From: Butyrivibrio sp. AE3009
GTDB taxonomy: Bacteria > Bacillota > Clostridia > Lachnospirales > Lachnospiraceae
Reading direction: 5' to 3'
Length of the DNA stretch: 64,000 nucleotides
NCBI RefSeq assembly: GCF_000420845.1
Contig: NZ_ATVS01000002.1
Location: forward strand, 124,001-188,000
The notes under the pieces are model-generated. The model saw only the letters and a list, made by a program, of their open reading frames with translations. It did no database searches and was not told the DNA's origin. Below are positions 8,461 to 17,170 of this stretch, in pieces (positions within the stretch are counted from its first letter, which is position 1; every line of letters starts with the position of its first letter). The position numbers were made by a program, and so were the translations under genes.

Positions 8461-9834
8461 ATGGATTTAGGTAAAGGATATTACTCGGAAAACACACCGG
8501 AGATTGTTGAGCTTTCTAACCTTTCGAGAGAAGCAAATCTTATTGAGAATGAACTTTTTTTGAAGTATGACGTAAAAAGAGGACTTCGAGACCTTAACGG
8601 TAAGGGAGTCCTTACGGGGCTGACTCGTATATCCGAGATTGTAGCCAAGAAAGTGGTTGACGGCGTGGAGGTTCCCGCCGACGGAGAGATCTTTTTCAGA
8701 GGCTACGATGTTCATAAGCTTATTGACAATGCAGTTGCAGAGAACAGATTTGCATTTGAAGAGTGTGCTTATCTGCTTCTTTTTGATAAGCTTCCCACAG
8801 GTAAGGAACTGTTTGAATTTGAGAAGCTTCTTGGTATCTACAAGAGTCTTCCTCCCAGCTTTGTACGCGATGTTATCATGAAGGCACCCAGCAGGGATAT
8901 GATGAATACCCTGGCAAGAAGTGTCCTTACACTGTATTCCTATGATGACTATGCAGATGACGTTTCACTTCCAAATGTGCTGCGTCAGTCACTGCAACTT
9001 ATCAGTATGTTCCCGCTGCTTGCTATCTATGGATATCATGCTTACAACCATTATCATGAGGGCAATTCTCTGTTTATCCACCCTCCGAGAGAGGAACTGG
9101 GAACAGCAGAGACAATTCTGTACCTCTTAAGGCCTGACAGCAAATATACGGAGCTTGAAGCCAAGCTTCTTGATATCTGCCTTGTGCTTCATATGGAACA
9201 CGGCGGCGGTAACAATTCATCCTTCACAACCCATGTAGTTAGCTCCAGTATGACGGATACCTATTCCGTTATCGCAGCGGCAATAGGGTCTCTTAAGGGA
9301 CCACGCCACGGCGGTGCCAATATTAAGGTTGTTCATATGTTTGATGACATTGAAGCTAATGTCAAAGACTGGAAGGATGAGGATGAGGTTACAGCATACC
9401 TTGATAAGATCCTTAATAAGGAGGCTTTTGACAAGGCTGGACTTATCTATGGAATAGGACATGCCATTTATTCCAAGTCAGATCCAAGAGCAATGATCCT
9501 TAAGAGCTTCGTCGAGAAGCTGGCAGTGGAGAAGGGCAGGGAAGACGAGCTTGCACTCTATGAGATGGTAGAGCGCCTTGCTCCCAAGATCATCAGCGGC
9601 GAGCGCACCATGTACAAGGGCGTAAGTGCCAACGTGGACTTCTATTCAGGTTTCGTTTACAGAATGTTGGATCTCCCTGAAGAGCTGTATCCCACCATAT
9701 TTGCCATGGCACGTATTGTTGGCTGGAGCGCCCACAGAATGGAGGAACTGGCCAATAACGGCAAGATCATTCGTCCTGCGTATATGGCTATTGAGCCCCG
9801 CAAAGAGTATAAGCCGATGAAGGACAGACAATAA
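8461..9834 (+). CDS. Citrate synthase (Si type)
   Basis: A 457-residue citrate/2-methylcitrate synthase condensing oxaloacetate and acetyl-CoA. Catalytic blocks are visible: LHMEHGGGNNSSF with the first active histidine, GSLKGPRHGGAN with the second, and GIGHAIYSKSDPRA near the catalytic aspartate region. The open frame extends to 8383, but a full AGGAGGT site at 8450-8456 fixes the start at ATG 8461. It directly follows thrC and the small membrane gene. A second, unrelated citrate/homocitrate-synthase-type enzyme lies at 46.7 kb. This one probably feeds glutamate synthesis; citrate versus methylcitrate preference is not decided. Confidence 0.92.
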   Translation: MDLGKGYYSENTPEIVELSNLSREANLIENELFLKYDVKRGLRDLNGKGVLTGLTRISEIVAKKVVDGVEVPADGEIFFRGYDVHKLIDNAVAENRFAFEECAYLLLFDKLPTGKELFEFEKLLGIYKSLPPSFVRDVIMKAPSRDMMNTLARSVLTLYSYDDYADDVSLPNVLRQSLQLISMFPLLAIYGYHAYNHYHEGNSLFIHPPREELGTAETILYLLRPDSKYTELEAKLLDICLVLHMEHGGGNNSSFTTHVVSSSMTDTYSVIAAAIGSLKGPRHGGANIKVVHMFDDIEANVKDWKDEDEVTAYLDKILNKEAFDKAGLIYGIGHAIYSKSDPRAMILKSFVEKLAVEKGREDELALYEMVERLAPKIISGERTMYKGVSANVDFYSGFVYRMLDLPEELYPTIFAMARIVGWSAHRMEELANNGKIIRPAYMAIEPRKEYKPMKDRQ

Positions 9835-9849
9835 TTTAATATGACTACG

Positions 9850-9886
9850 AAGGATGCTGTCTTTTTGCAGGGCGGCATTCTTTTTT
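9850..9886 (+). terminator. Intrinsic terminator after citrate synthase
   Basis: Arms at 9850-9861 and 9871-9882 pair over 12 bp with some G-T pairs, around a nine-base loop, followed by six Ts. Confidence 0.7.
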
Positions 9887-9952
9887 GTTGCACAAGGCCG
9901 GCAGGCGAATTCGTTTTGCGCTTCTTATCTGTAATATATATATAAGGACATG

Positions 9953-9961
9953 TGTTATAAT
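9953..9961 (+). promoter_or_regulatory. Extended -10 promoter for the DUF3160 gene
   Basis: TGTTATAAT is a perfect TGnTATAAT extended -10 element 42 bp before the start codon. No good -35 hexamer sits 17 bp upstream, as is usual for extended -10 promoters. Confidence 0.5.
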
Positions 9962-10002
9962 GGATAAAGTCTAAGTTTTAAGACATTCAGAGGAGGACAA
10001 AA

Positions 10003-12309
10003 ATGACAAAAAGAATGTTGGCAGTTTTACTGGCAGCTTCCATGACACTGGGTGGCTGCTCAGCTTTAGGCAATCAGGAAGTACCGATAGAGGATGGCGC
10101 TGTGGAGGCTTCAAAGTCCAATGATGAGTTATCGCAGGCATCCACTGACCAGACAACCGACCGGGCTACTGATGCAACATCAGAAGATGTATCAGATCAG
10201 GCAGATAACATTACGATGGATACCACCGCGCATGGTGTATATGCGGTAGGAACATCATTTTTGGGAGACAGCGAAGAAATCTATTATGATAAGAACCTTG
10301 TGCCCTCTGTGGAACCAATGACCATCGCAGATGACTTTTCAAACGTTTATGTTGCAGAGCGCTTTGATTATTTGCTGGATCCCAGTAATGAAAGTCAGTA
10401 TAACCATGTAAAGGACCGCATGAATGCACTTAAGAACAACGGATTTTATGTATCTAAAAGTGGCGATGAGGAATTCTTTGATATCTATGAGTACAACAGA
10501 TATTGCATGTTCCCAAATTTTGTCACTGTAGATTCGCTTTTACATACTTATCACCTTTACTTTGCGCATCTTCTTGAAAAAACCGAAGAGAACTATCTGA
10601 CTTCGAAGCTTACTTCTCTTACGGATGCCATGACAGCAGAGGCAGAGAGCGCTTATTCGGAACTTAAGGGCACTGAGTGGGAAAGTGCAGCCTTTAGAAA
10701 TCTTATCTTTTTCTACACCGCAGAGCTTATTCAGAATGATGGAAATGCCACAAGCCTAATGGATAAAGAGGCTCTTGATACAGCAAAAGGAGAGTACGAC
10801 AAGATAATGGCTGCGGGCAATATTGAGAAATGTCCGTTGACAGATGAGTATGAGGACTACACTCAGTACAAGCCCAGAGGTAACTATACTAAGAGCCCCG
10901 AGCTTGAAAAGTATTTCCGCACAATGATGTGGTACGGAAGGATCGGCTTCGTTCTTAAGGATGAAGATCAGGTAAGAAGCAGTATCCTGATAAGTGCGGC
11001 TATTTCCGGGAATGAGAGCTCTTGGAGTGAAATTTTTGACATCACTTCATTTTTTGCCGGTGCATCTGATGATCCGGGATATGCTCAGATGAAGGAGATA
11101 TTAGTCAAGGCTTATGGCAAGATCCCGGAGATCTCTGATATGAAGGATAATTCTTCAGCTTTTGATACGGTTTTGGCAGAGCGTTTAAATCTTGGTGTTC
11201 CCCAGATCAATTCGGTTCCCGTAGATGAGGGAGATAACCCGGTTATTCCAACCTTCAGATTTATGGGACAGCGCTTTACCATTGACGCTGCGATCTTCCA
11301 GAGACTCATGTACAAAGAAGTTGAGGAAAATGCAAACGGTGAGAGAAGAAGTCTTCCGGATACTCTTGATGTTCCCGCAGCCCTTGGATCACAGAAGGCC
11401 TACGAGATCCTGAAGGAGGAAGGTTCCACCGATTATCCCAATTATGATGAGCAGCTTGCCAAGGCAAAGGCTATGTTTAACAACGATGATCCTGTTCTTT
11501 GGAATTCAAGTCTCTATGCGGGATGGCTGAACATCTTAAGACCTCTTTTGGAGGAAAAGAAGGAGGGGTATCCTTCCTATATGCAGTCTGATGAATGGAC
11601 CAGGAAGAATCTTGAAACCTTTGCAGGTTCCTATGCCGAGCTTAAGCATGATACCATTCTTTATGCCAAGCAGGCCTATGCCGCAGAGATGGGCGATGGC
11701 TGGGAGGATGAGCCTGATGACAGAGGATATGTGGATCCTCAGCCCGTTGTTTACAGCAGATTCGTATTCCTTTCCGAGAAGACAAAAGAGGGACTTTCAG
11801 CAAGAGGAATGCTTGCTGCTGAAGATGCCGAGAACCTTGATAAGCTTACAGAGATAGGAAAAACTCTGCTTACCATTTCCGAAAAAGAGCTGACGAATAA
11901 AGAACGCACCGACGGTGAATATGAATTTATCCGTGAGTATGGCGGTTATCTTGAGCATATCTGGTACGATGTAAACAAAGACAGCATTGATGATCTTTTT
12001 GAGAGCAACCAGGCTCCCTGTCCGGTAGTTGCTGACATTGCTACAGATCCCAAGGGCACTGTATTGGAGATCGGCTCCGGAAAAGCTGACAATATCTATG
12101 TGGCATTTCCCATGGATGGCAAGCTCCATATCGGAAGCGGAAGCGTATACAGCTTCTATCAGTTTGAAACCCCGATAAGTGACCGTCTCACCGACGAAGA
12201 ATTCAGGGAAAGACTGGACGGCGGCCATATGGATGACAACTGGAACTGGGTTAAATCAGAGCCTGCTCCCGACAGGGCAAAATGGACACTGAGCTATCGT
12301 GTGGATTAA
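10003..12309 (+). CDS. DUF3160 lipoprotein
   Basis: A 768-residue exported lipoprotein. The N-terminus is a lipoprotein signal (basic MTKR, hydrophobic core, lipobox LGGC with Cys at residue 19). A serine/threonine/aspartate-rich linker to about residue 70 follows. The rest matches DUF3160: LLDPSNESQYNHVKDRMNAL, MFPNFVTVDSLLHTYHLYF, and LYAGWLNILRPLLEEKKEGY. The biochemical role of DUF3160 is unknown to me. An AGGAGG ribosome site precedes the ATG. The CapA-like gene starts two bases after the stop, so the two are probably translationally coupled and act together at the cell envelope (inference). Confidence 0.82.
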   Translation: MTKRMLAVLLAASMTLGGCSALGNQEVPIEDGAVEASKSNDELSQASTDQTTDRATDATSEDVSDQADNITMDTTAHGVYAVGTSFLGDSEEIYYDKNLVPSVEPMTIADDFSNVYVAERFDYLLDPSNESQYNHVKDRMNALKNNGFYVSKSGDEEFFDIYEYNRYCMFPNFVTVDSLLHTYHLYFAHLLEKTEENYLTSKLTSLTDAMTAEAESAYSELKGTEWESAAFRNLIFFYTAELIQNDGNATSLMDKEALDTAKGEYDKIMAAGNIEKCPLTDEYEDYTQYKPRGNYTKSPELEKYFRTMMWYGRIGFVLKDEDQVRSSILISAAISGNESSWSEIFDITSFFAGASDDPGYAQMKEILVKAYGKIPEISDMKDNSSAFDTVLAERLNLGVPQINSVPVDEGDNPVIPTFRFMGQRFTIDAAIFQRLMYKEVEENANGERRSLPDTLDVPAALGSQKAYEILKEEGSTDYPNYDEQLAKAKAMFNNDDPVLWNSSLYAGWLNILRPLLEEKKEGYPSYMQSDEWTRKNLETFAGSYAELKHDTILYAKQAYAAEMGDGWEDEPDDRGYVDPQPVVYSRFVFLSEKTKEGLSARGMLAAEDAENLDKLTEIGKTLLTISEKELTNKERTDGEYEFIREYGGYLEHIWYDVNKDSIDDLFESNQAPCPVVADIATDPKGTVLEIGSGKADNIYVAFPMDGKLHIGSGSVYSFYQFETPISDRLTDEEFRERLDGGHMDDNWNWVKSEPAPDRAKWTLSYRVD

Positions 12310-12311
12310 AA

Positions 12312-13763
12312 ATGCATAAAAATAAATTTCTAAAAAATCAATATTTTTGGCTACTGCTGCTTTTTACGGCGGCAGTAGTTTTTTGCATCACGATTTTCCT
12401 GCGTTTGGGAAAAGGGATACCCCTTCATGTCAAGTGGAATGAGACAAAAAGGTATACCGGGAGCGGAATTGCCGGAATACTGAAGGATAAAAAGCTTGTT
12501 GTGACGCTTCCGGGAGGCGAAAAGCTATGGGAATCGGGAAAAGAATACAAGATACAGGATTTTCTTTTTTCCGACCTTGACGGAAACGGGCAGACGGAGA
12601 TATTACTTCTTCTCTGGAAGAAGGGGATATACGGAAAAGCAAGGCCTTTCTGGATTACGGATAATGAGGATGACAGGTATTCACAGCATATTTTTATCTA
12701 TGAGATTTCCGAAGATAACGAGGTGAGACAGAAGTGGTGCGCTTCTTACATAGGCGAAGAAATGACCAGGATGAAGCTCATGGAGCAGAATGACAAGATC
12801 CTTCTTACCGAGCGGATTTCCGGTAACAGCACCCTCTGGATATGGAATTCATTTGGAATCAAGAGCATCAAAAATGATGTGAAACTTGTTGCTTTTGGAG
12901 ACAATCTGATCCACAAGGAAATATATGAATATGCCAATATGAAACATGGCGGAAACTATGATTTTTTGTATGAGCCTTTTGTTTCGGAAATTCAGAGCGC
13001 CGACATAGCGACAATACAGTTGGAATCCATACTTGTGAATAATGAGGAGGCTGTTGGAGGTTATCCTTCTTTCGGATCTCCCATGGCAGTTGGGCAGGCA
13101 ATTGCAGGTGCCGGCTTTGATGTGGCTGTATGCGGCTCCAATCATGCGCTGGACAGAGGAATTACCGGCATTGACGATACTGTTTCTTTTTTTGAAAAAG
13201 AGAATATTCTTACTCCGGGGGTTCAAAAGAGCAGCGATACTGAGTATAAGCCCTATGTGATAAAGGCATGCAACGGCATGAAAATCGCACTTTTTTCCTA
13301 CACCTACGGAACCAACGGGTATGATGCGAAGGATGAATATCCATACATTGTACACTATCTTCCGAGCAGCCAAAAGGAGAGAGCCAAGGTGCTGGAAGAT
13401 ATGGAAACAGCCGGAAAAGAAGCTGATATTCTCGTGGTTTTTGCCCACTGGGGTGAGGAGTACCAGGCGGAAGTGTCCAAGCAGCAGGAAGAGCTGGCAG
13501 AGCTTTTTGCAGAGGGCGGAGCAGACATTGTTATCGGAACTCATCCTCATGTGACCCAGAAAGTAGAAGAAAAAAATAGGCCTGACGGTAAAAAAATGCT
13601 AATTTTTTACTCTTTAGGGAACTTCAGAGCCTATCAGGGACTGCATGATAATACAAAAACAGGCCTTGAAGCCATAATTTACCTTGAACACAGCTATGAC
13701 GGCGTAAGGGTGAAAAGCTACGAAACAAGGGATGTTGAGGCTTTTGTTAAGCGTTCGGAATAA
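12312..13763 (+). CDS. CapA-family (PGA_cap) metallophosphatase-like protein
   Basis: About 483 residues. A single N-terminal membrane helix (about 10-30) anchors an extracytoplasmic region of about 170 residues, followed by a CapA/PGA synthesis domain with a calcineurin-like fold. Motifs: LVAFGDNLIH, CGSNHALDRG, VVFAHWGEEY, VIGTHPHVTQ and FYSLGNF. CapA proteins take part in poly-gamma-glutamate or related envelope polymer handling, but most genomic homologues are uncharacterised. The frame is open to 12282; ATG 12312, just after the DUF3160 stop, is preferred. No strong ribosome site is seen, which supports coupling. Confidence 0.8.
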   Translation: MHKNKFLKNQYFWLLLLFTAAVVFCITIFLRLGKGIPLHVKWNETKRYTGSGIAGILKDKKLVVTLPGGEKLWESGKEYKIQDFLFSDLDGNGQTEILLLLWKKGIYGKARPFWITDNEDDRYSQHIFIYEISEDNEVRQKWCASYIGEEMTRMKLMEQNDKILLTERISGNSTLWIWNSFGIKSIKNDVKLVAFGDNLIHKEIYEYANMKHGGNYDFLYEPFVSEIQSADIATIQLESILVNNEEAVGGYPSFGSPMAVGQAIAGAGFDVAVCGSNHALDRGITGIDDTVSFFEKENILTPGVQKSSDTEYKPYVIKACNGMKIALFSYTYGTNGYDAKDEYPYIVHYLPSSQKERAKVLEDMETAGKEADILVVFAHWGEEYQAEVSKQQEELAELFAEGGADIVIGTHPHVTQKVEEKNRPDGKKMLIFYSLGNFRAYQGLHDNTKTGLEAIIYLEHSYDGVRVKSYETRDVEAFVKRSE

Positions 13764-13780
13764 TGTGAATAAAAATGCGT

Positions 13781-13809
13781 TTGACAAGGTACACATTCTG
13801 TACTACGCT
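13781..13809 (+). promoter_or_regulatory. Promoter of first HU gene
   Basis: TTGACA at 13781-13786 is a perfect -35, followed by a 17-bp spacer and TACGCT at 13804-13809, a weak -10. Inferred start is near 13816, giving a leader of about 68 nt. Confidence 0.55.
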
Positions 13810-13820
13810 AGTAGAGTAGT

Positions 13821-13862
13821 TTGTGACTTGCGGGGGACTTGCAAGTACACATGCAATCACAA
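13821..13862 (+). promoter_or_regulatory. Hairpin in the HU leader
   Basis: TTGTGACTTGC at 13821-13831 pairs with GCAATCACAA at 13853-13862, with one bulged C. Inside the loop lies ACTTGCAAGT, itself a palindrome. The stem ends just before the ribosome site GAAGGGAG. It may tune mRNA stability or translation; no known riboswitch class is recognised. Confidence 0.45.
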
Positions 13863-13883
13863 GTATGAGAAGGGAGAATCAGA

Positions 13884-14162
13884 ATGAACAAGACAGAATT
13901 AGTTGAAGCAATCGCAAAAGAGACTGGCCTTACAAAGGCTGCATCAGAGAAGTCTGTAAAGGCTTTCGTTGACGTAGTTACTAAGGAACTTAAGAAGAAG
14001 GGCAAAGTTCAGCTCGTTGGCTTCGGTACATTTGAGACCGCTAAGAGAGCAGCTAGAACAGGTAAGAACCCTCAGACAGGCGCTGCAATCAAGATCCCTG
14101 CAGCTACAGTTCCTAAGTTCAAGGCTGGTAAGGCTCTTAAGGACGCTGTAAATAAAAAGTAA
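13884..14162 (+). CDS. HU-family DNA-binding protein (copy 1)
   Basis: A 92-residue histone-like nucleoid protein that binds and bends DNA as a dimer. The signature GFGTFETAKRAARTGKNPQTG forms the beta-arm region, with the usual N-terminal helices (MNKTELVEAIAKETGL). A second copy at 23715 is roughly four fifths identical and differs mostly in helix two. The gene is monocistronic between its own promoter and a strong terminator. Codon choice is typical of a highly expressed gene. Confidence 0.95.
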   Translation: MNKTELVEAIAKETGLTKAASEKSVKAFVDVVTKELKKKGKVQLVGFGTFETAKRAARTGKNPQTGAAIKIPAATVPKFKAGKALKDAVNKK

Positions 14163-14174
14163 TTCATGACTTTC

Positions 14175-14206
14175 AAGGCCGCAGCCATTGTGCTGTGGCC
14201 TTTTTT
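14175..14206 (+). terminator. Intrinsic terminator after HU copy 1
   Basis: AAGGCCGCAGC pairs with GCTGTGGCCTT across a six-base loop, followed by six Ts. Confidence 0.85.
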
Positions 14207-14225
14207 CGTGCCCTTCTTTGCAAAG

Positions 14226-14254
14226 TTGCGCGACTATGCTTATGGGGATATAAT
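14226..14254 (+). promoter_or_regulatory. Promoter of deoC
   Basis: TTGCGC at 14226-14231, a 17-bp spacer and a perfect TATAAT at 14249-14254. The deoC start codon lies 54 bp further on. Confidence 0.6.
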
Positions 14255-14307
14255 GGTCTATGCATAAGAAACGATAGTTTTTTAACTATATGAGAAAGGA
14301 TAGAGCT

Positions 14308-14967
14308 ATGGAAGAGAAAGATATTTTGAAACTCATTGATCACACACAGCTTCAGGCTGATGCTAAATGGGAGGATATCGTAAGCCTTTGCGATGAGGCT
14401 GTTAAGTACGGCACAGCTACTGTCTGCATTCCTCCCACATATCTTAAGAGAACACATGACAAATACGGCGATGCACTCAAGCTTTGCACGGTAATCGGAT
14501 TCCCTCTTGGTTACAGCTGCTGCGCATCCAAGGTTGTTGAGGCACAGGAGGCCATCAAGGACGGTGCATCAGAGATTGATACCGTAGTTAATATCAGCGA
14601 TGTTAAGAACGGCAGATTTGATGAGGTTAAGAAGGAACTTGAGGCAATCCGCAAGGCTTGCGGCGACAAGCTTCTTAAGGTTATCATCGAGACCTGCTAC
14701 CTCACAGAGGAAGAGAAGATCGAGCTCTGCAAGATCGTAACAGAGGTTAAGGCTGATTACATCAAGACTTCTACAGGCTTTGGATCTGCAGGTGCCACAC
14801 TCGCAGATATCGAGCTTTTCAAGAAGCACATCGGCCCTGATGTTAAAATCAAGGCTGCCGGTGGAATCAGAACCATCGAGGATGCCAAGGCATATGCTGA
14901 GGCAGGCTGCAGCAGAATCGGTTCATCCAAGGTTGCTCCTCTTATCGCAGCAAAATATAATCTTTAA
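14308..14967 (+). CDS. deoC: Deoxyribose-phosphate aldolase
   Basis: A 219-residue class I aldolase that splits 2-deoxyribose-5-phosphate into acetaldehyde and glyceraldehyde-3-phosphate in deoxynucleoside salvage. The Schiff-base lysine is in ADYIKTSTGFG, the second active lysine in VKIKAAGGIRT, and KVIIETCYLT is also typical. The open frame reaches 14290, but GAAAGGA at 14293-14299 places the start at ATG 14308. It is followed closely by aminopeptidase P with no terminator between them. Confidence 0.95.
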   Translation: MEEKDILKLIDHTQLQADAKWEDIVSLCDEAVKYGTATVCIPPTYLKRTHDKYGDALKLCTVIGFPLGYSCCASKVVEAQEAIKDGASEIDTVVNISDVKNGRFDEVKKELEAIRKACGDKLLKVIIETCYLTEEEKIELCKIVTEVKADYIKTSTGFGSAGATLADIELFKKHIGPDVKIKAAGGIRTIEDAKAYAEAGCSRIGSSKVAPLIAAKYNL

Positions 14968-14991
14968 TTGAGCTGGGAGTGTAAAATTTAC

Positions 14992-16818
14992 ATGTCTTAC
15001 GAAAATACAGTTATAAAAGAAAGGCTTAAAAACCTGCGTGCCAAAATGCAGGAAAACGGCATAGATTATTACATGATGCCTACCTCAGACTTCCACAACT
15101 CAGAGTATTCCGCAGACTTTTTTAAGGTAAGAGAGTACTTCTGCGGTTTTGACGGCTCCAACGGAACCCTTGTTGTGAGTAAAGACCATGCCGGTATGTG
15201 GACTGACGGAAGATACTTCATCCAGGCTGAGAACCAGATGAAGGGTACAGGGGTAGAGCTTTTTAAGATGATGAATCCCGGCGTTCCCACAATAGAGGAA
15301 TTCCTGGAGAAGAATATGAAGGACGGCGAGAGCCTCGGTTTCGACGGAAGGGTCATTTCCACCAGTATCGGTGAGAAGCTGGAGAAAAAGCTGTCTCATA
15401 AGAACGTTACCTTTAAGATTGAAAAGGATCTTGCGGAAGAAGTATGGACAGACAGGCCGGAACTTCCCTGCCACGATATGTATGTTCTTTCTGACGAACT
15501 CTGCGGTAAGAGCTTTGCCGAGAAACTTGCGGATCTTAGGAAGGCTATGAGTGAATATGGCACAACTTCACATCTTCTCAGCAAGCTGGATGACATCATG
15601 TGGCTTACAAACTTAAGAGGAAATGATGTGGAGTGCAATCCGGTTGCTCTTTCCTATGCCTATGTGACAGATTCCGAATTTGTTTTGTTTGTTCAGGCAA
15701 AAGAGGTTACACCTGAAGTTAAGGCATACTGTGACAGAGTGGGTATCGTGCTTAAGGACTATCATGAGCTCACTGCTTTTCTTACAGATATTAAGTTCTT
15801 CGGGGATGTTCTATATGACAAGAGAAATACCAATTTCCTTACGTACAAGACTCTTGTGAATAAGGCCAAAGAAGCCGGAGTTGAGCTTAAGAACCAGAAG
15901 AACCCCACCGAGCTGATGAAGGCAATCAAGAACGAGACTGAGCTTAAGAATATCCGTGAGGTATATCTTAAGGACAGCGCCAAGCTCACTGAGTTCATTT
16001 ATTGGGTCAAGAAAAATGTGGGCAAGATTCCCATGACCGAATATTCAGCTGCAATGAAGCTGGATGGCATGAGAGCGGAGATTCCCGGATTTATTGAACT
16101 GTCATTTCCTACCATCAGTGCTTACAATGCAAATGCCGCTATGGCGCATTATGAGGCTACTGAGGATAACTGTGCGGAGGTTAAGGCAGAGGGAATGCTT
16201 CTTGTTGACTCAGGAGCTACCTACACAGGCGGCACAACTGATGTGACAAGAACAATTGTTGTCGGTGAGATTTCCGGGGAGATCAAGAAACATTACACAG
16301 CTACAGTTGCAGGTATGCTGCAGCTTGCTGGGGCCAGATTCATGGAGGGCTGCACCGGAAGAAACGTTGATATTTTTGCCAGACAGCCTCTGTGGGATAT
16401 GGATATAGACTACAACCATGGAACAGGTCACGGAATCGGCTATATGCTCAATGTCCATGAGGGACCTCAGAACATCAGATGGAGATTTGCTCCCGGAATG
16501 GAGGAAGCTCTTTTACAGCCCGGAATGATCGTATCCGATGAGCCCGGTGTATACATTGAGGGAAGTCATGGAATCCGTATCGAGAACATCGTTGAAGTCG
16601 TTAAAAGAAACGAGAATGAGTACGGCAAATTCTACGGCTTTGATCATCTGACCTATGTGCCCATCGATCTTGAGGCCATAGATACAGCTTATATGAAGCC
16701 TGAGAATGTGAAGGCCCTCAATGATTATCATGCACGTGTGTATGAGAAGCTCCTTCCTCTTATCGAGGATCAGGAGGTCAGAGAATGGCTTAAGGAGGCC
16801 ACCAGACCCATAAATTAA
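14992..16818 (+). CDS. Xaa-Pro aminopeptidase (M24B, three-domain)
   Basis: A 608-residue aminopeptidase P, releasing N-terminal residues that precede proline. It has two creatinase-like N-terminal domains (about 1-310) and a C-terminal M24 pita-bread domain. The metal ligands are seen in VDSGATYTGGTTDVTRT (two Asp), GTGHGIGYMLNVHEGP (His), and DEPGVYIEGSHGIRIEN (two Glu). Length matches the long cytosolic eukaryote-like class. ATG 14992 has a GGGAG site upstream; an earlier TTG in frame at 14968 is less likely. Confidence 0.93.
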   Translation: MSYENTVIKERLKNLRAKMQENGIDYYMMPTSDFHNSEYSADFFKVREYFCGFDGSNGTLVVSKDHAGMWTDGRYFIQAENQMKGTGVELFKMMNPGVPTIEEFLEKNMKDGESLGFDGRVISTSIGEKLEKKLSHKNVTFKIEKDLAEEVWTDRPELPCHDMYVLSDELCGKSFAEKLADLRKAMSEYGTTSHLLSKLDDIMWLTNLRGNDVECNPVALSYAYVTDSEFVLFVQAKEVTPEVKAYCDRVGIVLKDYHELTAFLTDIKFFGDVLYDKRNTNFLTYKTLVNKAKEAGVELKNQKNPTELMKAIKNETELKNIREVYLKDSAKLTEFIYWVKKNVGKIPMTEYSAAMKLDGMRAEIPGFIELSFPTISAYNANAAMAHYEATEDNCAEVKAEGMLLVDSGATYTGGTTDVTRTIVVGEISGEIKKHYTATVAGMLQLAGARFMEGCTGRNVDIFARQPLWDMDIDYNHGTGHGIGYMLNVHEGPQNIRWRFAPGMEEALLQPGMIVSDEPGVYIEGSHGIRIENIVEVVKRNENEYGKFYGFDHLTYVPIDLEAIDTAYMKPENVKALNDYHARVYEKLLPLIEDQEVREWLKEATRPIN

Positions 16819-16855
16819 ATTGCTATTAAAATAGTGTTAAATTGCGGGTAGAGCC

Positions 16856-16883
16856 TTGAAAAAAGCCACGTCTTGGATATAAT
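16856..16883 (+). promoter_or_regulatory. Promoter of 6S RNA
   Basis: TTGAAA at 16856-16861, a 16-bp spacer and a perfect TATAAT at 16878-16883. Start expected at about 16890. Confidence 0.7.
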
Positions 16884-16889
16884 AGAGTT

Positions 16890-17118
16890 AGAAACTACTT
16901 AGTAGTTTTCCTGGGATGTCCGACACCTCCTGTGTAATTTGAACCTACATTACTTTAAACGGGACTCCTACATCATCAATATAAATGTCACGCCTTCGGC
17001 CCTGCGCATGCGCAGACCAGCTATGGGAGAGGAAGACAGGCATATTGGTTGCGGTAACCCACCTGGCGTTAGCTAGGAGTCAAATAACAGGAACCGGCAC
17101 TCTGGGACCAAATTGGAA
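16890..17118 (+). ncRNA. ssrS: 6S RNA
   Basis: A promoter-to-terminator unit with no plausible protein. CCTGGGATGTCCG near the 5' end pairs with CGGCACTCTGGG near the 3' end, giving the closing stem of 6S RNA. The interior has Clostridia-like 6S segments (GAACCTACATTACTTTAAACGGGA on one side, GGTAACCCACCTGG on the other) that would flank the large central bubble. 6S RNA mimics an open promoter and binds housekeeping RNA polymerase in slow growth. Exact ends are approximate. Assigned from remembered family features, not a covariance search. Confidence 0.78.
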
Positions 17119-17120
17119 AT

Positions 17121-17151
17121 AAAAGCAGTCATCTCTGGTGGCTGCTTTTTC
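17121..17151 (+). terminator. Intrinsic terminator after 6S RNA
   Basis: AGCAGTCA at 17124-17131 pairs with TGGCTGCT at 17139-17146, followed by a run of Ts. Confidence 0.8.
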
Positions 17152-17170
17152 CATGTAAGGGGTTAGTTTT

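Noticed and set aside
12849..13550. Reverse-strand frame of 233 codons opposite the CapA-like gene
   Set aside because: It lies inside CapA motifs; no ribosome site or domain.
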